Origin: Flaveria trinervia
Lineage: Eukaryota; Streptophyta; Magnoliopsida; Asterales; Asteraceae
DNA: 64,000 bases
Assembly: GCA_025506515.1 (NCBI GenBank)
Contig: CM046453.1
Location: 39,377,727 to 39,441,726, forward strand
Direction of reading: 5' to 3'
The position numbers and the translations under genes are program-made. The notes under the pieces were generated by a model. That model was not told where the DNA came from and did not search any database. It saw nothing but the letters and a program-made list of their open reading frames with translations. Each line of letters begins with the position of its first letter. Position 1 is the stretch's first letter. Of the stretch, positions 11,014 through 23,941 are shown one piece after another.

Positions 11014-13681
11014 TTAGTTACATATGGAAACCCTAGCCTTACTGGTCTTGGACTCATCAAAAGAAATAGAAGGTAATGTGGCGGTAATAGATCCTATAGT
11101 TGTGCTTTGAGGATCTTGTGCTGTTGTTGATGGAGAACTTTCAGTCACTTGGTCTTTCTTTGACTTCCACACCACCTTTGGAAGTTTGGACTTGACCTTC
11201 AACACTTTGGAAGCTTTTGAGACTTCAGATGTTTGATGATTGGACCTTCGGAAGATCCTCCAATCACTATAGCAGGACTTCAGTGCTTTGGAAGATTCCT
11301 TTGTTCCGAGACCAATTTTCTTCCGAAGGCAATTTTCCACTTGTCTTCTTTTTCATTTTGGAGCTTCCAAAGGAAACAATTTTCCATTCGAAGCTGTATC
11401 TTCTTGGAGCTCTTAGCAGTCTCTTTCTTGGTCATGTGAAGAATACCTCTTGGATTGTATGGACAATCCTTAGCAAGATGAGAGGTACTTCCACACATAA
11501 CACATTAAATCTTTTTCTTCCTAAGAGCTTTCTTCTAAGAACAAGGCTGACTTTGATCACATCCCTTCTCCACCTTCATCTTTGTAGATGTTGAGACAGT
11601 CCTTTTGGGCTGAGAATTGTTCTGGAGTTTAATGGTCAAGCAATGAAGCAGTGGTACACAACAGATTAGCCTTCCTCTTAGTGTTGAGATGATTTGAACA
11701 TGAACCAAAACTCTTGATAGAGGAGTTTAGGTTGATGTTTTCAGTCTTAACCACTTCAAACCTGTAGAGATAAAAACATGCTTATGCTTAGAGTCAAAAG
11801 TGGCTGATCTCTTGATCCTTCCTAGATTTTCTCTTGCTCTTTATAATCAAGTTCTTTCTTATAGACTTGGTCGTCATAGTCTTCTTGCTCTCCTCAGAAG
11901 GATAATGACCCTTCATATAATCCTTCTCTTCACTCTTCTCAGAGGAATTCTTCACTATCACTTCTACATCCTCAGCACTTAAAGGGTCTATGTGAGGAAG
12001 CTCATCTTCACAAGCTCGACACCTAGGTGATCTTACAGACAATATAGTGTATGGAGGAGCTATCTCACTATATCCCAGTCCCTGCTTATTTTGATAACAC
12101 ACCTTGGCATGCAGGGATGCGGATATCATGTTCTGGAAGGTCTCTACTTCAAGAAAACATTTTTATGCATTGGCTTTGCGGATCACAAGCTCAGCATGGC
12201 ATTCAGTCAACATAGTTATGAGATCTTTGATCTGTGTCCTATAGTTGGTGTGCTCATGTTTTAGAACTGAAATGGTTTTCTCTAAGTCCTCTATCTTTAG
12301 TTATAGTCATTTTCAGCCTTTCTAAAACTTGTTTTGAAGATGTTTAAGGACTCATTATCAGATCTCATTTCCAAGTTGTAGGACCTATATATGTGACTTT
12401 AGCAATATATTCAAAAGTACACAGATGTTCCAATACCTTAGCTTCATCATGATCAGCCATCATTGCTTGGTTTGGAGATGCATCTCCCACCTGAATGTTT
12501 CAGTCAAAGCCTCCTTCTTCAACAAAAACTACAGCTTGCTGCTTTGGCTTCTCATTCTGGGTGGCTTTGTTAGTGTAGTTTGGTCTGGATTGTGCTTGGC
12601 CATCATTTGTTCTTGATGCCTTGCACTCCCTAACAAAGTGTCCCATCAAGTTACAGTTGTAACACTTGACTTTGCTTTTATCCGGTCCAAACATTCCACT
12701 AGCTGCATTACTGGGGAACTTCCTTCTTGTATGGTTGTAGAACTTCTTGGCTCTATGAGTGAGAAAAGCCATCTGCTGGACTATCTCCATATATTCTAGA
12801 TCATTTGGATGGATACACTCTAGGTCCTCAAGGGTGAAGAGAAAGCTGCCACAACTTCCATGAGAAGACATAAAGGCTTGAGAAGAACTTGTCTCTTGGA
12901 ATAGGCTTCCATGAGTTTAGTTCTCCCTTGGTGTTTTACGGAAGGTGATGAAAAGAACCTTTTGTGAGTTGTCAGGGTAGCATATGAGATGATGTTAGGG
13001 TTCTATGCTATCCCTTTAAACTATATGAAGGGCTAAACCCATTTGATTGATGGAGTTGCCAAATGAACCTTTCATATTCATCTACATCTGGTATCAACTG
13101 AGAATCCCATACAACTTCCTGTTCTCTTGATAACCACATAGTAGTGTGTCCATTGCCTAGGAAGAGAGGACATCAACTTCCTTACAATATCTATGTTTTC
13201 AAGAGCTAGTCCACCATCCACTAGGGTATCCACAATCTTAACATACCTGAAGTATTGTTGAGTCATGGTTTCACCTGTTTTAAGGTGAAATTTTCAAACT
13301 GCTGCTTCAGGAGATCCTTCTTGATCTCCTTGGCTTCAGAGTAACCCTCATACATCAGTTTCAACGCGTCCGACAACTGCTTGGCTGTTTTGCATTTCTT
13401 GAAACCTCTATATACAGAGTTTGGAAGAGCAGACTGAAGGACTGTCATGGCCTTCTGGTCAATCTCTACTCTCTTTCTATCTTCATCTGAGTAGTCAGCC
13501 ATAGCCTTGGGGATCATACTACCTCCAGTAGCAGAAGAGATGCTTCGTATGTATGGTCCATTTTCAACAGACTCCCATATTCTTGAGTCTAGATACCTGA
13601 TAAGCCTTCCAATCTTTGATACCAAGTGTCAAAGTCATCAAGAGTGATCAATGGGGACTTTGTCATGGTTTCGGTTTCCAT
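11014..13681 (-). pseudogene. Family B copia gag
   Basis: The start codon is placed at 13679-13681 (METETMTKSPLITLDDFDTW), about 95 bases after the primer-binding site. The reading is then broken by at least two frameshifts or stops. Recognisable parts in order: the gag core at 13263-13625 (SVYRGFKKCKTAKQLSDAL), its continuation at 13078-13266 (RKLMSSLPRQWTHYYVVI), a CCHC zinc knuckle CYNCNLMGHFVREC near 12640, a linker, and a second knuckle-like motif CGSTSHLAKDC near 11485. The last 250 bases carry several CTTCGGAAG-like motifs. Gag would form the capsid and bind the element RNA. This copy is not functional. Confidence 0.85.
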
Positions 13682-13775
13682 ATGAGACTTGGAAATAGCT
13701 GCGATTTGATATGTTAAGTGTTTTGTGTGTGTGAGGGATCTTAAGACGCTGAGATCTTATATGAACAGCCTGGAA

Positions 13776-13790
13776 TGCTTTGATACCAAT
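13776..13790 (-). other. Primer-binding site, family B copia
   Basis: On the minus strand, directly after the LTR terminus ACA, the sequence ATTGGTATCAAAGC matches the usual copia primer-binding site complementary to the 3' end of initiator tRNA-Met (TGGTATCAGAGC), with one change. Confidence 0.85.
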
Positions 13791-14608
13791 TGTAGGACCG
13801 TTTAAGGGTATGGACTTATAACAAGACACACACAACGAGAAGAGTTGCTAAAGAACACTAAACACATCAAATATGGAACTCGATAACCCTTTCGGTAAAG
13901 ATGCTAAGAACACAAGTAAGTAAGAGACAGAACAAGATAGCAAAGATACAGAAGTAATTGGTTTTCAAGAATCTAGTATATTGTTTCTCAAGTTCTATTA
14001 CAAGTGTTACAAAATCATAATAGAAAGTTACAAGTACTTGAGATACATATACTACATCCTATATCCGACCATACTTTGAAGTCCAGCAAGATACAACTGA
14101 CTAGACAACTACAAAATCAAATGTAGAGTCAAAAGGTAGATTGCCTTTTGACTAATGACTAAGACATGCCATAGCTCAAATCCTAATATATTACAAAAAG
14201 GATAAAGTACATAAAGTATAAAGTTACAAACTCAAGACCTCAATGTACATTTACCAAAAGTATGGAACTTTCACCAACTTATGTAAAGCTGGTGTCTCAT
14301 CAGAGTTGTAGCAGAAAAGGGTCCAGCTTTATGTAAAAGGTACATCAAATAACGCGTGTATGCTAAAACCCTTTGGAAGAAATCTGTCTTCTAGTGTTGG
14401 CTTCAAGAAACTTTGTCTTTGAAGCTTCCGAAGACTTCATATGTGGCTTCAGAAGCTATTGGTCTTGGCTTCGGAAGATTTCAAACTTAGAATGTTTTCT
14501 GTTGCTGGTGTGAAACTTCCAAACCATTCTACTTCAGTACACTTGTGTATGCATGCACGAGAGACTTTGGGTGTTTGAGTTGCATGAGCCTTATATTAAA
14601 CCTTACCA
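13791..14608 (-). mobile_element. 5' LTR of family B copia element
   Basis: On the minus strand the LTR ends at 13791 next to the primer-binding site, and its start lies at about 14608, where gypsy LTR sequence begins. It resembles the 851-base LTR at 37045-37895 throughout, including the TTTTCAAG block near 13960-13970 and a run of CTTCGGAAG motifs at 14380-14520. The exact right edge is uncertain by about 20 bases. Its position inside the gypsy LTR suggests the copia element inserted there. Confidence 0.75.
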
Positions 14609-15699
14609 AATGTGATGGGGTATGTGATGTTTATGTGATGCTATGTATTAATGTGTTATGTTGATCTTACGTTGCTATTATGTGTTATTCCGTGACTTAC
14701 GTGTTATGAGTATGAAATGAACGAAAAGTATTATGTAACCTAAAATGGAAGTTAATGATAATGATAAGTGGAACGTAAATTAAGAATGAATGCATGCATT
14801 ATTGAATGAACGAATGTAAGAAAGTCTTGCAAGAAAGGTATGGAGTTTCACACCTAATGAAGGGTGTTAGCTCAATGGTGTGTGGGTTAGCTACCCCGAA
14901 AGGATGGACACTGGGGTCTGTCTTTGTTATTTACCATTTGAATGGAATACTGTGGTCAGGCCACCAGGTGCAATATATGGGTGTTTATTTATAGACTCTT
15001 GCCCAGTACCTGCTTGTGCATGACGGTGGGGTATAGCACATGGCATGGTACACCGAAATTTAACTCGGCACTGTGGTCAGGCCACCCGGCGCAAAGTATA
15101 GGGGTCTATTATAACCTCGGCCGAGTACCTGCTTTATGCATGATGGTGGGGTAAAGTTCATGGTATTGGTTGGAATGTAAAGAAGTAACGATAAATATAG
15201 GTAAAGAACGGTAAGGAAGGTAATGAATGATAACAATGACGTATGATGCATGAACAAAAGTAAATGAACGATGATGAACGGTAATAATGTTATTATCTAT
15301 GTGTATGTATTATTGTTGATCGCGTACGAATGTAAAGGACGGTTTTAAACGGAAGTACAAGTATTTTATTTTATAAAACTAGAACTCACTTAGCAACACT
15401 GACTTTTATGTATTTTCCAGTTGGTAGGTAATGATTGCTAAGGTTGGCCATGGCGGCTACTTGGCTCATTTTTCGAAAGGCATCAATTTTGTTAAGTGCT
15501 ATTGTTTTTGCCCTATAATGCAAACAACCGTTGTTTAGTAATTACTATGAATGTTGTATTATTTTGCAAAATCAGTTATTTATATGATAAGAAATGGTTT
15601 AAATTAATTCCGCTATGATGTTTTAGAAATTGAAAGGTATATTTATGGTTTATGTGGATGATTGTCCAACTACGAGCGTCTCGGTAACGAGGCCATACA
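14609..15699 (+). mobile_element. Truncated 5' LTR of gypsy chromovirus element 14609-22848
   Basis: It aligns with 21775-22848 of the 3' LTR and ends GGCCATACA at 15699, followed by a primer-binding site. The first half of the LTR is missing; family B copia DNA takes its place. It holds two units of a roughly 125-base tandem repeat (GGTCAGGCCACC.. and CAGTACCTGCTT.. modules) at about 14944-15160. Confidence 0.88.
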
Positions 15700-15702
15700 A
15701 GT

Positions 15703-15716
15703 TGGTATTAGAGCCA
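15703..15716 (+). other. Primer-binding site, gypsy element
   Basis: TGGTATTAGAGCC three bases after the LTR end matches the initiator tRNA-Met primer site TGGTATCAGAGCC with one change. This primer choice is usual for plant chromoviruses. Confidence 0.88.
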
Positions 15717-16044
15717 ATGTTTAAGTGAAGCGGGTTAAAATTTTCAAAAGAAACCTAGACATAAACTAAAAATGGGACAAAAAGGAAGGGATGCCAGCCT
15801 GAATAACTACATGCTATCAAGTTTTTTCTTAATGATAATCGGTATTATGTGTGCATGTTATGTGGTTTATGTGCCTTTAGTAGATTTAGATACTGATATA
15901 GTCAGGATAAGAAATGCTTAGGGTATGAAGAGTAAAGTAAATACCTAATCACAATGGACACTATAATTAGGGACTTGTTATACTTCACATAAACAAAGTT
16001 GTTACCTTGAATGACCGTGTTGGTGTTTGGATCTTATATCATGT

Positions 16045-17340
16045 TAGAGGATGCTTGGTGGTAGATCTTCCAAGGCTTCGCGAGGTGGAGGTCGTGGTGG
16101 ACATGGTGCAGGACCACGAGACATGAGAGGAATGACTAGGACTGAAGAGGGGCTCATGAAGACCCAGAGCCCCTCATCTAGAGGGCGGCCATAGGAGTGC
16201 TAATTTGAGGGCATCGGCGAAGGAAGCTGTCCTGGAGGAAGTTCATCAGGTCATGCACATGATGAAGAGGAAGAGGAAGAGCCTGTGCTGTAAGAAGTTC
16301 ATCAAGTCAACAGCTCATACGGAGAGAGAAGGTCCAGGGGAGAAAGAGAGCAACCAGAAACTACGACAGTTATTGTACTTATGAAGAGGAAGAGGAAGAG
16401 CCTGTGCTTGAGGTAGCACGAGGCTGTAACTACGGGGCATTTCAAAGATGCAACTCCCTTACCTTTGATGGTAATGGAGCTACTGCTACTGCTCACCGGT
16501 GGATGAGAGCGATGGAAGCAGTTCTCGACATTAGCGAGTGCTAGGAAGATAAGGAAATGAAGTTTCCCACCACTCATTCGTGGTCTCAGCATTGTGTTTG
16601 TGGGACAATATTGTCCTAGCTGAGGGTAGCAGGGCTATCAGGAGAATGTGGTGGCCGGACTTGAAGAAGTTGCTGATTGAGGAGTTTTGTCCTCATAGGG
16701 AGATAAACAAGGTTGAGAGGCAGGAATCATGATGCATAAGTAATACACCACCAAGTTTAATGATATGGCATGACCGATGCCAGATTAAATGACACCTCTA
16801 TCATGAAAGATTAAAAGGAATATCCAGGGCTTGCCGGTGGACATCCGCAGGCGCATGATGGTTGCCCGACCAAGTACGTTTAGGTTGGTGGTTGACCTGG
16901 CAGTGAGGCTGTACGGTGAGTCAGAAGTGGTGGTGGTTGAGGTCAGTAAGAAAGGTGGTGGTGACCGTAACAGGAATGGAAGAGGTTTGGTTGAGGTGGT
17001 GCCCCGATGAGCAACAAGAGTGCATGGGTGGATGACCATCATGTAGTCAAATCTGGTGTAGGGTCGAAGAGCTGTGGCAAATATGGGAAGGAGCATATCG
17101 AAGAATGTAGGTTGGGATCAAATTTATGCTTCAAGTGAGGGAAGATAGGGCATATAGCAAGGATTGTCATGTGGCCAGATGTTTCAACTGTGGAGGACAG
17201 GGTCACATGAGCTGGGACTGTAAGAAGCTGAGGGACTGAGAGTTTTGGTGCGAAGAGGATTGTTTGCATGGAAGGGTAGAAGGCAAGCGCCTGGGCATTC
17301 ATGATAACTCGGGAGGAGGCTAGGACGGACCCTGATGTGG
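16045..17340 (+). pseudogene. Gypsy chromovirus gag, with stops and frameshifts
   Basis: The opening is Gly/Arg-rich (about 16060-16130). The gag core is readable at 16440-16730: FDGNGATATAHRWMRAMEAV in one frame and LWDNIVLAEGSRAIRRMWW in another. A double zinc knuckle lies at 17100-17230 (CFK-GKIGHIAR and CFNCGGQGHMSWDC), its first part interrupted by a stop. A 27-base segment (near 16266 and 16384) containing GAAGAGGAAGAGCCTGTGCT is duplicated. A GAGGGGCTC/GAGCCCCTC hairpin occurs at 16147-16175. Gag would build the particle and package RNA; this copy cannot be translated in one frame. The stretch 15717-16044 between primer site and gag is untranslated leader. Confidence 0.82.
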
Positions 17341-19145
17341 TGTGAGGTACGTTTCTACTAAACCAAACTCTTGCACCTATGTTATTTGATTCTAGTGCTA
17401 GTAGGAGTTTCATTCTACTGACTTTTGTGCTAAGTTGCCTGTTAAGAGTAGAAGTATTGATGAGCCCTTCAAGTAGAAACTACCATAGGTAAGTCTACCA
17501 TGATTTCTAAGATGATAGAAGGTTGTGACATAGAATTAGAAAGTCATAAGTTTCCTATTTGACCATTCGTGATGACCATAGGTGGTTTTGATGTAGCCCT
17601 AGGAATGGATTAGTAGACGGACTACGAGGCGAACATTATGTGTCGCAAGAAAATGACTAGACTAACAGTGTTTGACGGGAATTTGGTGACGGTTTACGGT
17701 GATCGAGTTACGACTATTCCGAATGTGATTTCGATGGTGGTGGCCGGAAAATGCATGAGGTGTGGGTGTAGTGCCTACTTGGCCTTTGTGAAGGATGTGG
17801 ATATGCCAACACCATAATTGTCTGATGTACCGGTTGTGTGTGATTTCCCAAACATGTTCCTAGAAGATTTACCAAGTGTGCCACAGGATCGTGAGATCGA
17901 GTTTCAGATTGAGTTGATGCAAGGTGCACAACCTATTGCTAAGGCACCATATCAGTTGGCTCCGACCGAGATGAAGGAACTAATGGAGCAATTGTAGGAG
18001 TTGATCGATAAGGGGTTCATTAGACTGAGTATCTCTCCTTGAGGTACTCTGGTCTTATTCGTGAAAAAGATGGACTGTAGTATGAGGATGCGTATTGACT
18101 ATCCGGAGTTAAACAAGTTGACGGTGAAGAATCTGTATCTATTGTCGAGGATCAATAACCTGTTTGATCAACTCCAAGGTGCCAGTTGGTTCTCGAGGAT
18201 AGATCTGCGATCTAGCTACCACCATTTGAGGGTAAAGGAGCAGGATATTTCTAAAACAGCTTTTGGCAAGCGATATGGACATTACGAGTTTCAGGTTATG
18301 TCTTTGGTTTGACCAACGTGCCAATTGCTTTTATGGACTTGATGAATCGAGTGTGTTGGCCGATGTTGGATAAGTAAATGATTGTGTTTATTGATGATAT
18401 CTTGATTTATTTGAGGAGTAAGGAGGAGCATGTCGGTCATATTCGGGAAGTGTTGGAGACATTGAAAAAAGAGAAGTTGTATGCTAAATTCTCTAAGTGC
18501 GCATTCTGGTTGTGCAAAGTTCAGTTCTGGGTCATGTAGTGAATCTTGAAGGGATTATGGTGGACCCGACAAAGGTGGAGGCGGTGATGTAATGGAAGTC
18601 ACCAAAGACGCCATCCGTGATTCGTAGTTTCTTAGGGTTGGTGGGCTATTAAAGAAGATTCATTCAAGGCTTCTCTAAGATAGCTTCTCCGTTGACTAAG
18701 TTTTCCCGTAAGGATGTAAAGTTTGTATGGGGTCAAGCTCAACAGAAGGCATTTGAGGAGTTAATGGCGAGCTTGACTCAAGCTCCTGTCTTGTCGTTAC
18801 CCGATGGAAGCGAAGATTTGGTGGTTTATTCAGATGCTTCTTACTCAGGGTTGGGAGGTGTCTTGATGCAGTGAGGAAAGGTTATAGCCTACGCATCCTG
18901 ATAGCTTGCATTTGTGGTCTTCGCGTTAAAGATTTAGAGGCACTACCTGTACGGGACGAAGTGCACCATTTTCACTAACCACATGAGCTTGAAGTACTTC
19001 TTCGAGCAGGAGGAGTTGAATATAAGACAGAGAAGATGGTTGGAGCTCATAAACTATTATGATTACGAGATCTAATACCATCCGGCAAGGCCAACATGGT
19101 GGTAGTTGCCCTTAACCAAAAGGAGAGACCCTAGCCGATTCGAGT
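17341..19145 (+). pseudogene. Gypsy chromovirus protease, reverse transcriptase and RNase H, broken
   Basis: Order as in Ty3/gypsy pol. Protease: LFDSSASRSFI near 17385, where DSGAS would be expected. Reverse transcriptase: RIDYPELNKLTVKN at 18090, WFSRIDLRSSYHHLRVKE at 18190, YGHYEFQVMS at 18280, and the catalytic VFIDDILIY near 18385. RNase H: the start YSDASYSGLGGVLMQ at 18827-18871, then TNHMSLKYFFEQEELN at about 18980. At least six in-frame stops and several frameshifts are visible; several stops look like CAG to TAG, CGA to TGA or TGG to TGA changes when compared with the copy at 23905-26660. Confidence 0.88.
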
Positions 19146-20603
19146 GAAGGCTTACAAGTTGATTATGACCTCTAATGTGATGAAGCAGATCAAGGAGTTT
19201 CAAGATGAGGCATTAAAGGAAGCCCATCTAAACTCCACAAGGATTAGAGGTCTAGTCGCGAAGATGGGTGAAAACACTCTCAGTGTTAGAACCCGATTCG
19301 AAGGAATGTGGATTCCTTGCTACGGAAATTTATGTGAGAGGATTATGGACGAAGCTCATAAGTCTCGATACTCAATTTATCCCATGCTACAAATATGTAT
19401 CAATATATGAAGAAAGATTATTGGTGGTGGGTATGAAGCGTGATGTAGTGGAGTAAGTGAGTAAGTTCCTTACTTGTTTGCAAGTGAAGGTGGAGCATTA
19501 GAAGCCATACATGAAGATCTAACCACTGGACATATCCGGGTGGAAGTGGGAGCATATCACCATGGACTTTATTACGAAGTTTCCGCGTACTGTGAAAGGG
19601 TGATAGTTGATCGTTTGACGAAGAGTTCTCACTTCCTATCGATCCGTGAGATGTATTCTTTCGAAATATTTACGAATCTATTAATCAATGAGATTGTAAG
19701 TCACCATGGTGTACTGGTTTCTATCGTGTAGGATCATGACACCAGGTTTACATCCAAGTTTTCGAAGAGATTTCACCATGCTATGGGGACGAGGTTACAT
19801 ATCAGCACAGCTTATCATTCCCAGAAAGATGGTTAGTCAGAAAGGACCGTTTAGACGCTTGAAGATATGCTTCGGGCATGTGTTAATGATTTTGGAGGAA
19901 GTTGGATGATCACTTATCGTTAGCCGAGTTCGCATATAACAATAGCTACCATGCCAGCATTGGCATGCCTCCTTATAAGATGTTATAAGGTAGGAGATGT
20001 AGAACACCCGCTTGTTAGGGTGATATTGGCCTTAAAGAGTTAGGGAGCATCGAGGTGGTTGACGCTATGACTAAGAAGCGGGAAAGGATCATGGCCTTTA
20101 TGAACGTAGCTAAAGATATGCAAAAGTCATACGCTGATAAAAGTTGTAAAACGATTGAGTTCTAGGTGGGTGAGATGGTTATGTTAAAGGTCTCACCTTG
20201 TAAGGGAATCATTCGATTTAGGAAGCGGGGCATGTCAAGCCCAAGGTACATAGGGCCTTTCCAAATTATTGCTCGAGTCGGAGAGGTGGCCTATAGGTGG
20301 GAGTTGCCCAGTGAGTTAAGTGGAATTCATCCGACATTCAATGTATCTCGCTTAACAAAGTGCTTAGTCGACGAGGATATGGTGGTGCCACTCGAGGATA
20401 TTGAAGTGGACGAACGACTCAATTATGTCCAGCAACCGGTGGCAATCATCGATCGTAAGGAGAATAAGCTAAGGAATAAGGTGGTTCCACTTGTGCGAGT
20501 ACAATGGAAGCATAGAAATAAATCTGAGTCAACGTGGGAAACCGAAGAAGAGATGAGACAACATTACCACAACTATTCGAGGAATAACAGATTTCGAGGA
20601 TGA
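19146..20603 (+). pseudogene. Gypsy chromovirus integrase with C-terminal chromodomain
   Basis: The N-terminal zinc region is weak (DEAHKSRYSIYPM near 19352). Core parts: DRLTKSSHFLSIREMYS at 19610, HHGVLVSIV and DTRFTSKF near 19700-19760, YHSQKDG then a stop, then SERT-like sequence near 19820. The last 145 codons (20166-20603) are open and hold GDRVMLKVSP-like MGEMVMLKVSPCKG, SPRYIGPFQIIARVGEVAY, HPTFNVSRL, and the chromodomain tail VRVQWKHRNKSESTWETEEE. The ORF ends FRG then TGA at 20601-20603, six bases before the polypurine tract. The chromodomain would direct integration to particular chromatin. Confidence 0.9.
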
Positions 20604-20608
20604 AACTT

Positions 20609-20625
20609 AAATAAGGGGGTGGACT
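20609..20625 (+). other. Polypurine tract, gypsy element
   Basis: AAATAAGGGGGTGGACT lies directly before the LTR start TGTAACGCCC. The same tract, inverted, is at 23942-23958. Confidence 0.88.
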
Positions 20626-22848
20626 TGTAACGCCCTGAATTAAAGTCCAAGCAAGCTAAGTAATAATAATAGGCTTAGACGGTCTTATTTAATGTGAATA
20701 AGGTGGATATGGGTTATAGACCGAGTTAACTTTCCGGGTTATGTGTCCGGCGAGTTTAAGGTCCCGGGAACACCCGATATATATAAACTGATCAACTTGA
20801 GCAAATCTCATTTGCAACTCAACACCCAATTTCTAGAAATAGAGCGTAGAGAGAGAAAGTGGAGAGAATAAAAGATTTAAGGCTCGGTTGATCACGGGAT
20901 TGAATATCGGTGTTCGTGGGCATGCGAACAACAAGAAAACAACAATATTCCAGGTAAGAAACATCGTTAAATCATTCCTTTTGATGTAAACCTGGATTAT
21001 AGGGCTTGGGGCCTTTGATAGTGGCAAAGATTCACCCAAAACTAACGTTTTTGTATAAGAAAACATCTAAGAAGCTTAGATATAGCTTATTTGGTGATAA
21101 CGATGGTTTTAGATGTAAAAGATTGAACTTTTGGGTCAAAATGGGTTGGTTCGTAATTTTCAGCCCGTTCTGTGAAATTAAGGGTTCATCCAGCAAAATT
21201 GTGTAGTCGTCCAATGAAAGTATGAATAATTCCTATCAAACTATAGTTTCGCAGGTAGTTTCAAAGACATGGTTTTCTAATGAAAGTTGGACGAAACTGG
21301 CAGGGAAGATGCGAGCGAAACTGCCAGCGGAATTGTTCACGAACCTAGCAGTGAAACTGTTGATCTGGCAGCGATATTAGCAGTGAAATTAGGCAGAATG
21401 AACTCCTTTGAGTGTTAACTTATCTGCAGGCTGGGTAGTGCAACCCTTGCTTTGAAAGCTTGATTGAGAAGCTACTCATCGAGTCCAGGTGAGTTCTAGA
21501 TCTCCTATTTTGAAGGTTTTTAATTCGTTTGGGGCTGGAAATGCATACTAAATATACGCTTTAAATTAACAAGAAAATAGTGCGACCCAAGGTAGGGGTG
21601 TTGCCCCTTGAGCCCCACTAGGGGATGTTGCCCCTAGGACCCCATTATGAGGGACTACCGCCTCCGAACCCCCCGTTGTCCCGTGGAGGATCGGTATTGT
21701 TCTATGATGACTTGTACTTGTTGTGCATGTGTATGTGTTTGTGAATGGATGATGTATGATGTTTGTGATGATATGGATGGGGTATGTGATGTTATGTGAT
21801 GTTTATGTGATGCTATATATGAAGATGTTATGTTGATCTTACGTTCCTAATATGTATTATTCCATGACTTACTTGTTAGGAGTATGAAATGAATGAAAAG
21901 CATTATGTAATACAAAGCGAAAGTTAATGATAATGATAAGTGGAACGTAGAGTATGAATGAATGCATGCATTAATGAATGAACGAATGTAAGAAAGTCTT
22001 GCAAACAAGGTATGGAGGTTCACACCTAATGAAGGGTGCATAGAAAGTTCCACACTGGTGTATGGAACCTTTGTCGCATACCCTGGTACTATGGTTAGGC
22101 CACCGAGCATAATGTATGGGAGTTTATATATAGACTTCAACCCAGTACCTGCTTTATGCATGATGGTGGGGTATAACACATGACACTGGTACACTGAAAT
22201 TTACATTGGTACTGTGGTCAGGACATCGGGCGCAAAGTATAGGGGTCTATTATAGACCTTGGCCCAGTACATGCTTTATGCATGATGATAGGGTAAAGTT
22301 CATGGTACTTGTATGGAATGTAAATAAGTAATGATGAACATACTTAATAAACGGTAATGAAGGTAATGAATGATAACAATGACGTATGATGATGCATGAA
22401 CAAAACTTAATGAACTATGATGAAAGGTAATAATGTTATTATCTATGTGTATGTGTGATACTTGATCGTGTAAGAATGTAAAGGAATGTTTTAAACAGAA
22501 GTAAAAGTATTTTATTTTATAAAACCAGAACTCACTCAACAAACTTGACTTTTATGTATTTTCCAGTTGGCAGGTAATGATTACTAAGGATGGCGTGGAC
22601 GGCTACTTGGCTCATTGTTAGGATGGCATCCATTTTGTTAAACGATAATATATTTGCATTGTAATGCAAACAAATGATGTTTTGTAATTACTATGAATAT
22701 TGTATTATTCTAGAAAAGCAATTATTTATATGATATGAAATGGTTTAATTTAACTCCACTACGATGTTTTAGAAATTGAAAGGTATATTTTATGCTTGTA
22801 TGTGTGATGATTGTCCAACTATGAGCGTCCGGGGAATAAGGTCTTACA
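20626..22848 (+). mobile_element. 3' LTR of gypsy chromovirus, complete
   Basis: 2223 bases, starting TGTAACGCCCTG after the polypurine tract and ending GGTCTTACA. Conserved blocks match the solo LTR at 7019-9150. The variable slot at about 21585-21690 holds repeats of GTTGCCCCT and CCCCACTAGGGG type. Two units of the roughly 125-base repeat occur at about 22086-22300. Confidence 0.92.
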
Positions 22849-23189
22849 TTTATGAATGAACAAGTTTTAAATGATTGTTCCTTGGTCATCACTTCAATCA
22901 AAAGCCAATATCTTGAGTTGTGTTATTAAACCCTAAAATATATTTAACAAACCATTGAACTTGTACAACTTAAAACCCAAAAATGATTGTTTCTTAATAA
23001 CTACAAATTTTCATTTAAAACTTTGTTGCTTTATTCAGTTGTGTTCATTAATCCACTCAAAGTTTTAATTTTTAATCATAATGTTTGAGCCTTTGAGTTA
23101 ATTGAGTCATGTAATTAAACACTTTCCACATATTCTCCGAGGAGACGATTTTACTTACCATTACACAATAAAGGCAGTTAAGACTGATG
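22849..23189. other. Unassigned noncoding DNA between two gypsy elements
   Basis: AT-rich, no ORF of interest and no clear match elsewhere in the window. It may be the outer part of the inverted LTR at 23190-23941 or a remnant of the insertion site. I see nothing functional in it. Confidence 0.4.
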
Positions 23190-23941
23190 AATAAATGACT
23201 TTCCTTACTCATCCGCATTGACCTTCCTTACTCATCCGCATTGACTTTACACACTTATGCAGGTTCTAAAACTTAATATATGAGCCTTAAACATTAGATT
23301 TCAATTCCAAACCACCATCTATCATGATCTACGCTTAAATCATGCATTCTAAACCTTAGAAACATCATCATACATCATCAAGCATGAACATAAGCACATA
23401 TCACATCATAAGTTCAACATGCACAAAATCAAACATACGGGTCCGAAACCCAGTTTGATGAAAACATACATTCATGCATTTATAGCCCAAAAATTACTTA
23501 AAACAGGTAAAAGAGGGGTCCTAGAACTCACATTAGCAGCTCTTGAGTATGGTTTCGTCCAAACTCGTTTGCAAATGAGTTCAACCGCCTAGAAACCCAC
23601 TAAAAACATACACCCGAATACACACAAACACACATAAGCACAAACCCGAGGACATGACCAGTTAAGAACATCATAAACACATGAATTCTTACCTTGAATT
23701 AGATTTCTGCTTCTTGTTCTTCAAAATCTGAAAGATTCAGCCCTATTTCTCTCTCTCTATCAAGATCCGAATGAGAAAGGTCTGGTATGACCTTTTAGGC
23801 GGCCAAACCACCCTTATCACCAACTATTAAACTTTTTGTCCTTTTGAAACTTTTAACCCTAGACTTGATTTTATTTTCTTTTCCTTCTTTTTATTTCCCT
23901 TTATTCATTCTTTATCTATCTTTGAAATAACAGGCATTACA
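23190..23941 (-). mobile_element. 3' LTR (partial) of inverted gypsy chromovirus element
   Basis: On the minus strand the LTR starts TGTAATGCC at 23941 after the polypurine tract. Its first 750 bases follow the solo LTR at 7019-7770 closely, including GGCCGCC, the AAGAACAAGAAGCAGAAAT block and AATGCGGATGAGTAAGGA units at 23200-23260. The outer part of the LTR is not recognisable beyond about 23190. Confidence 0.85.
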
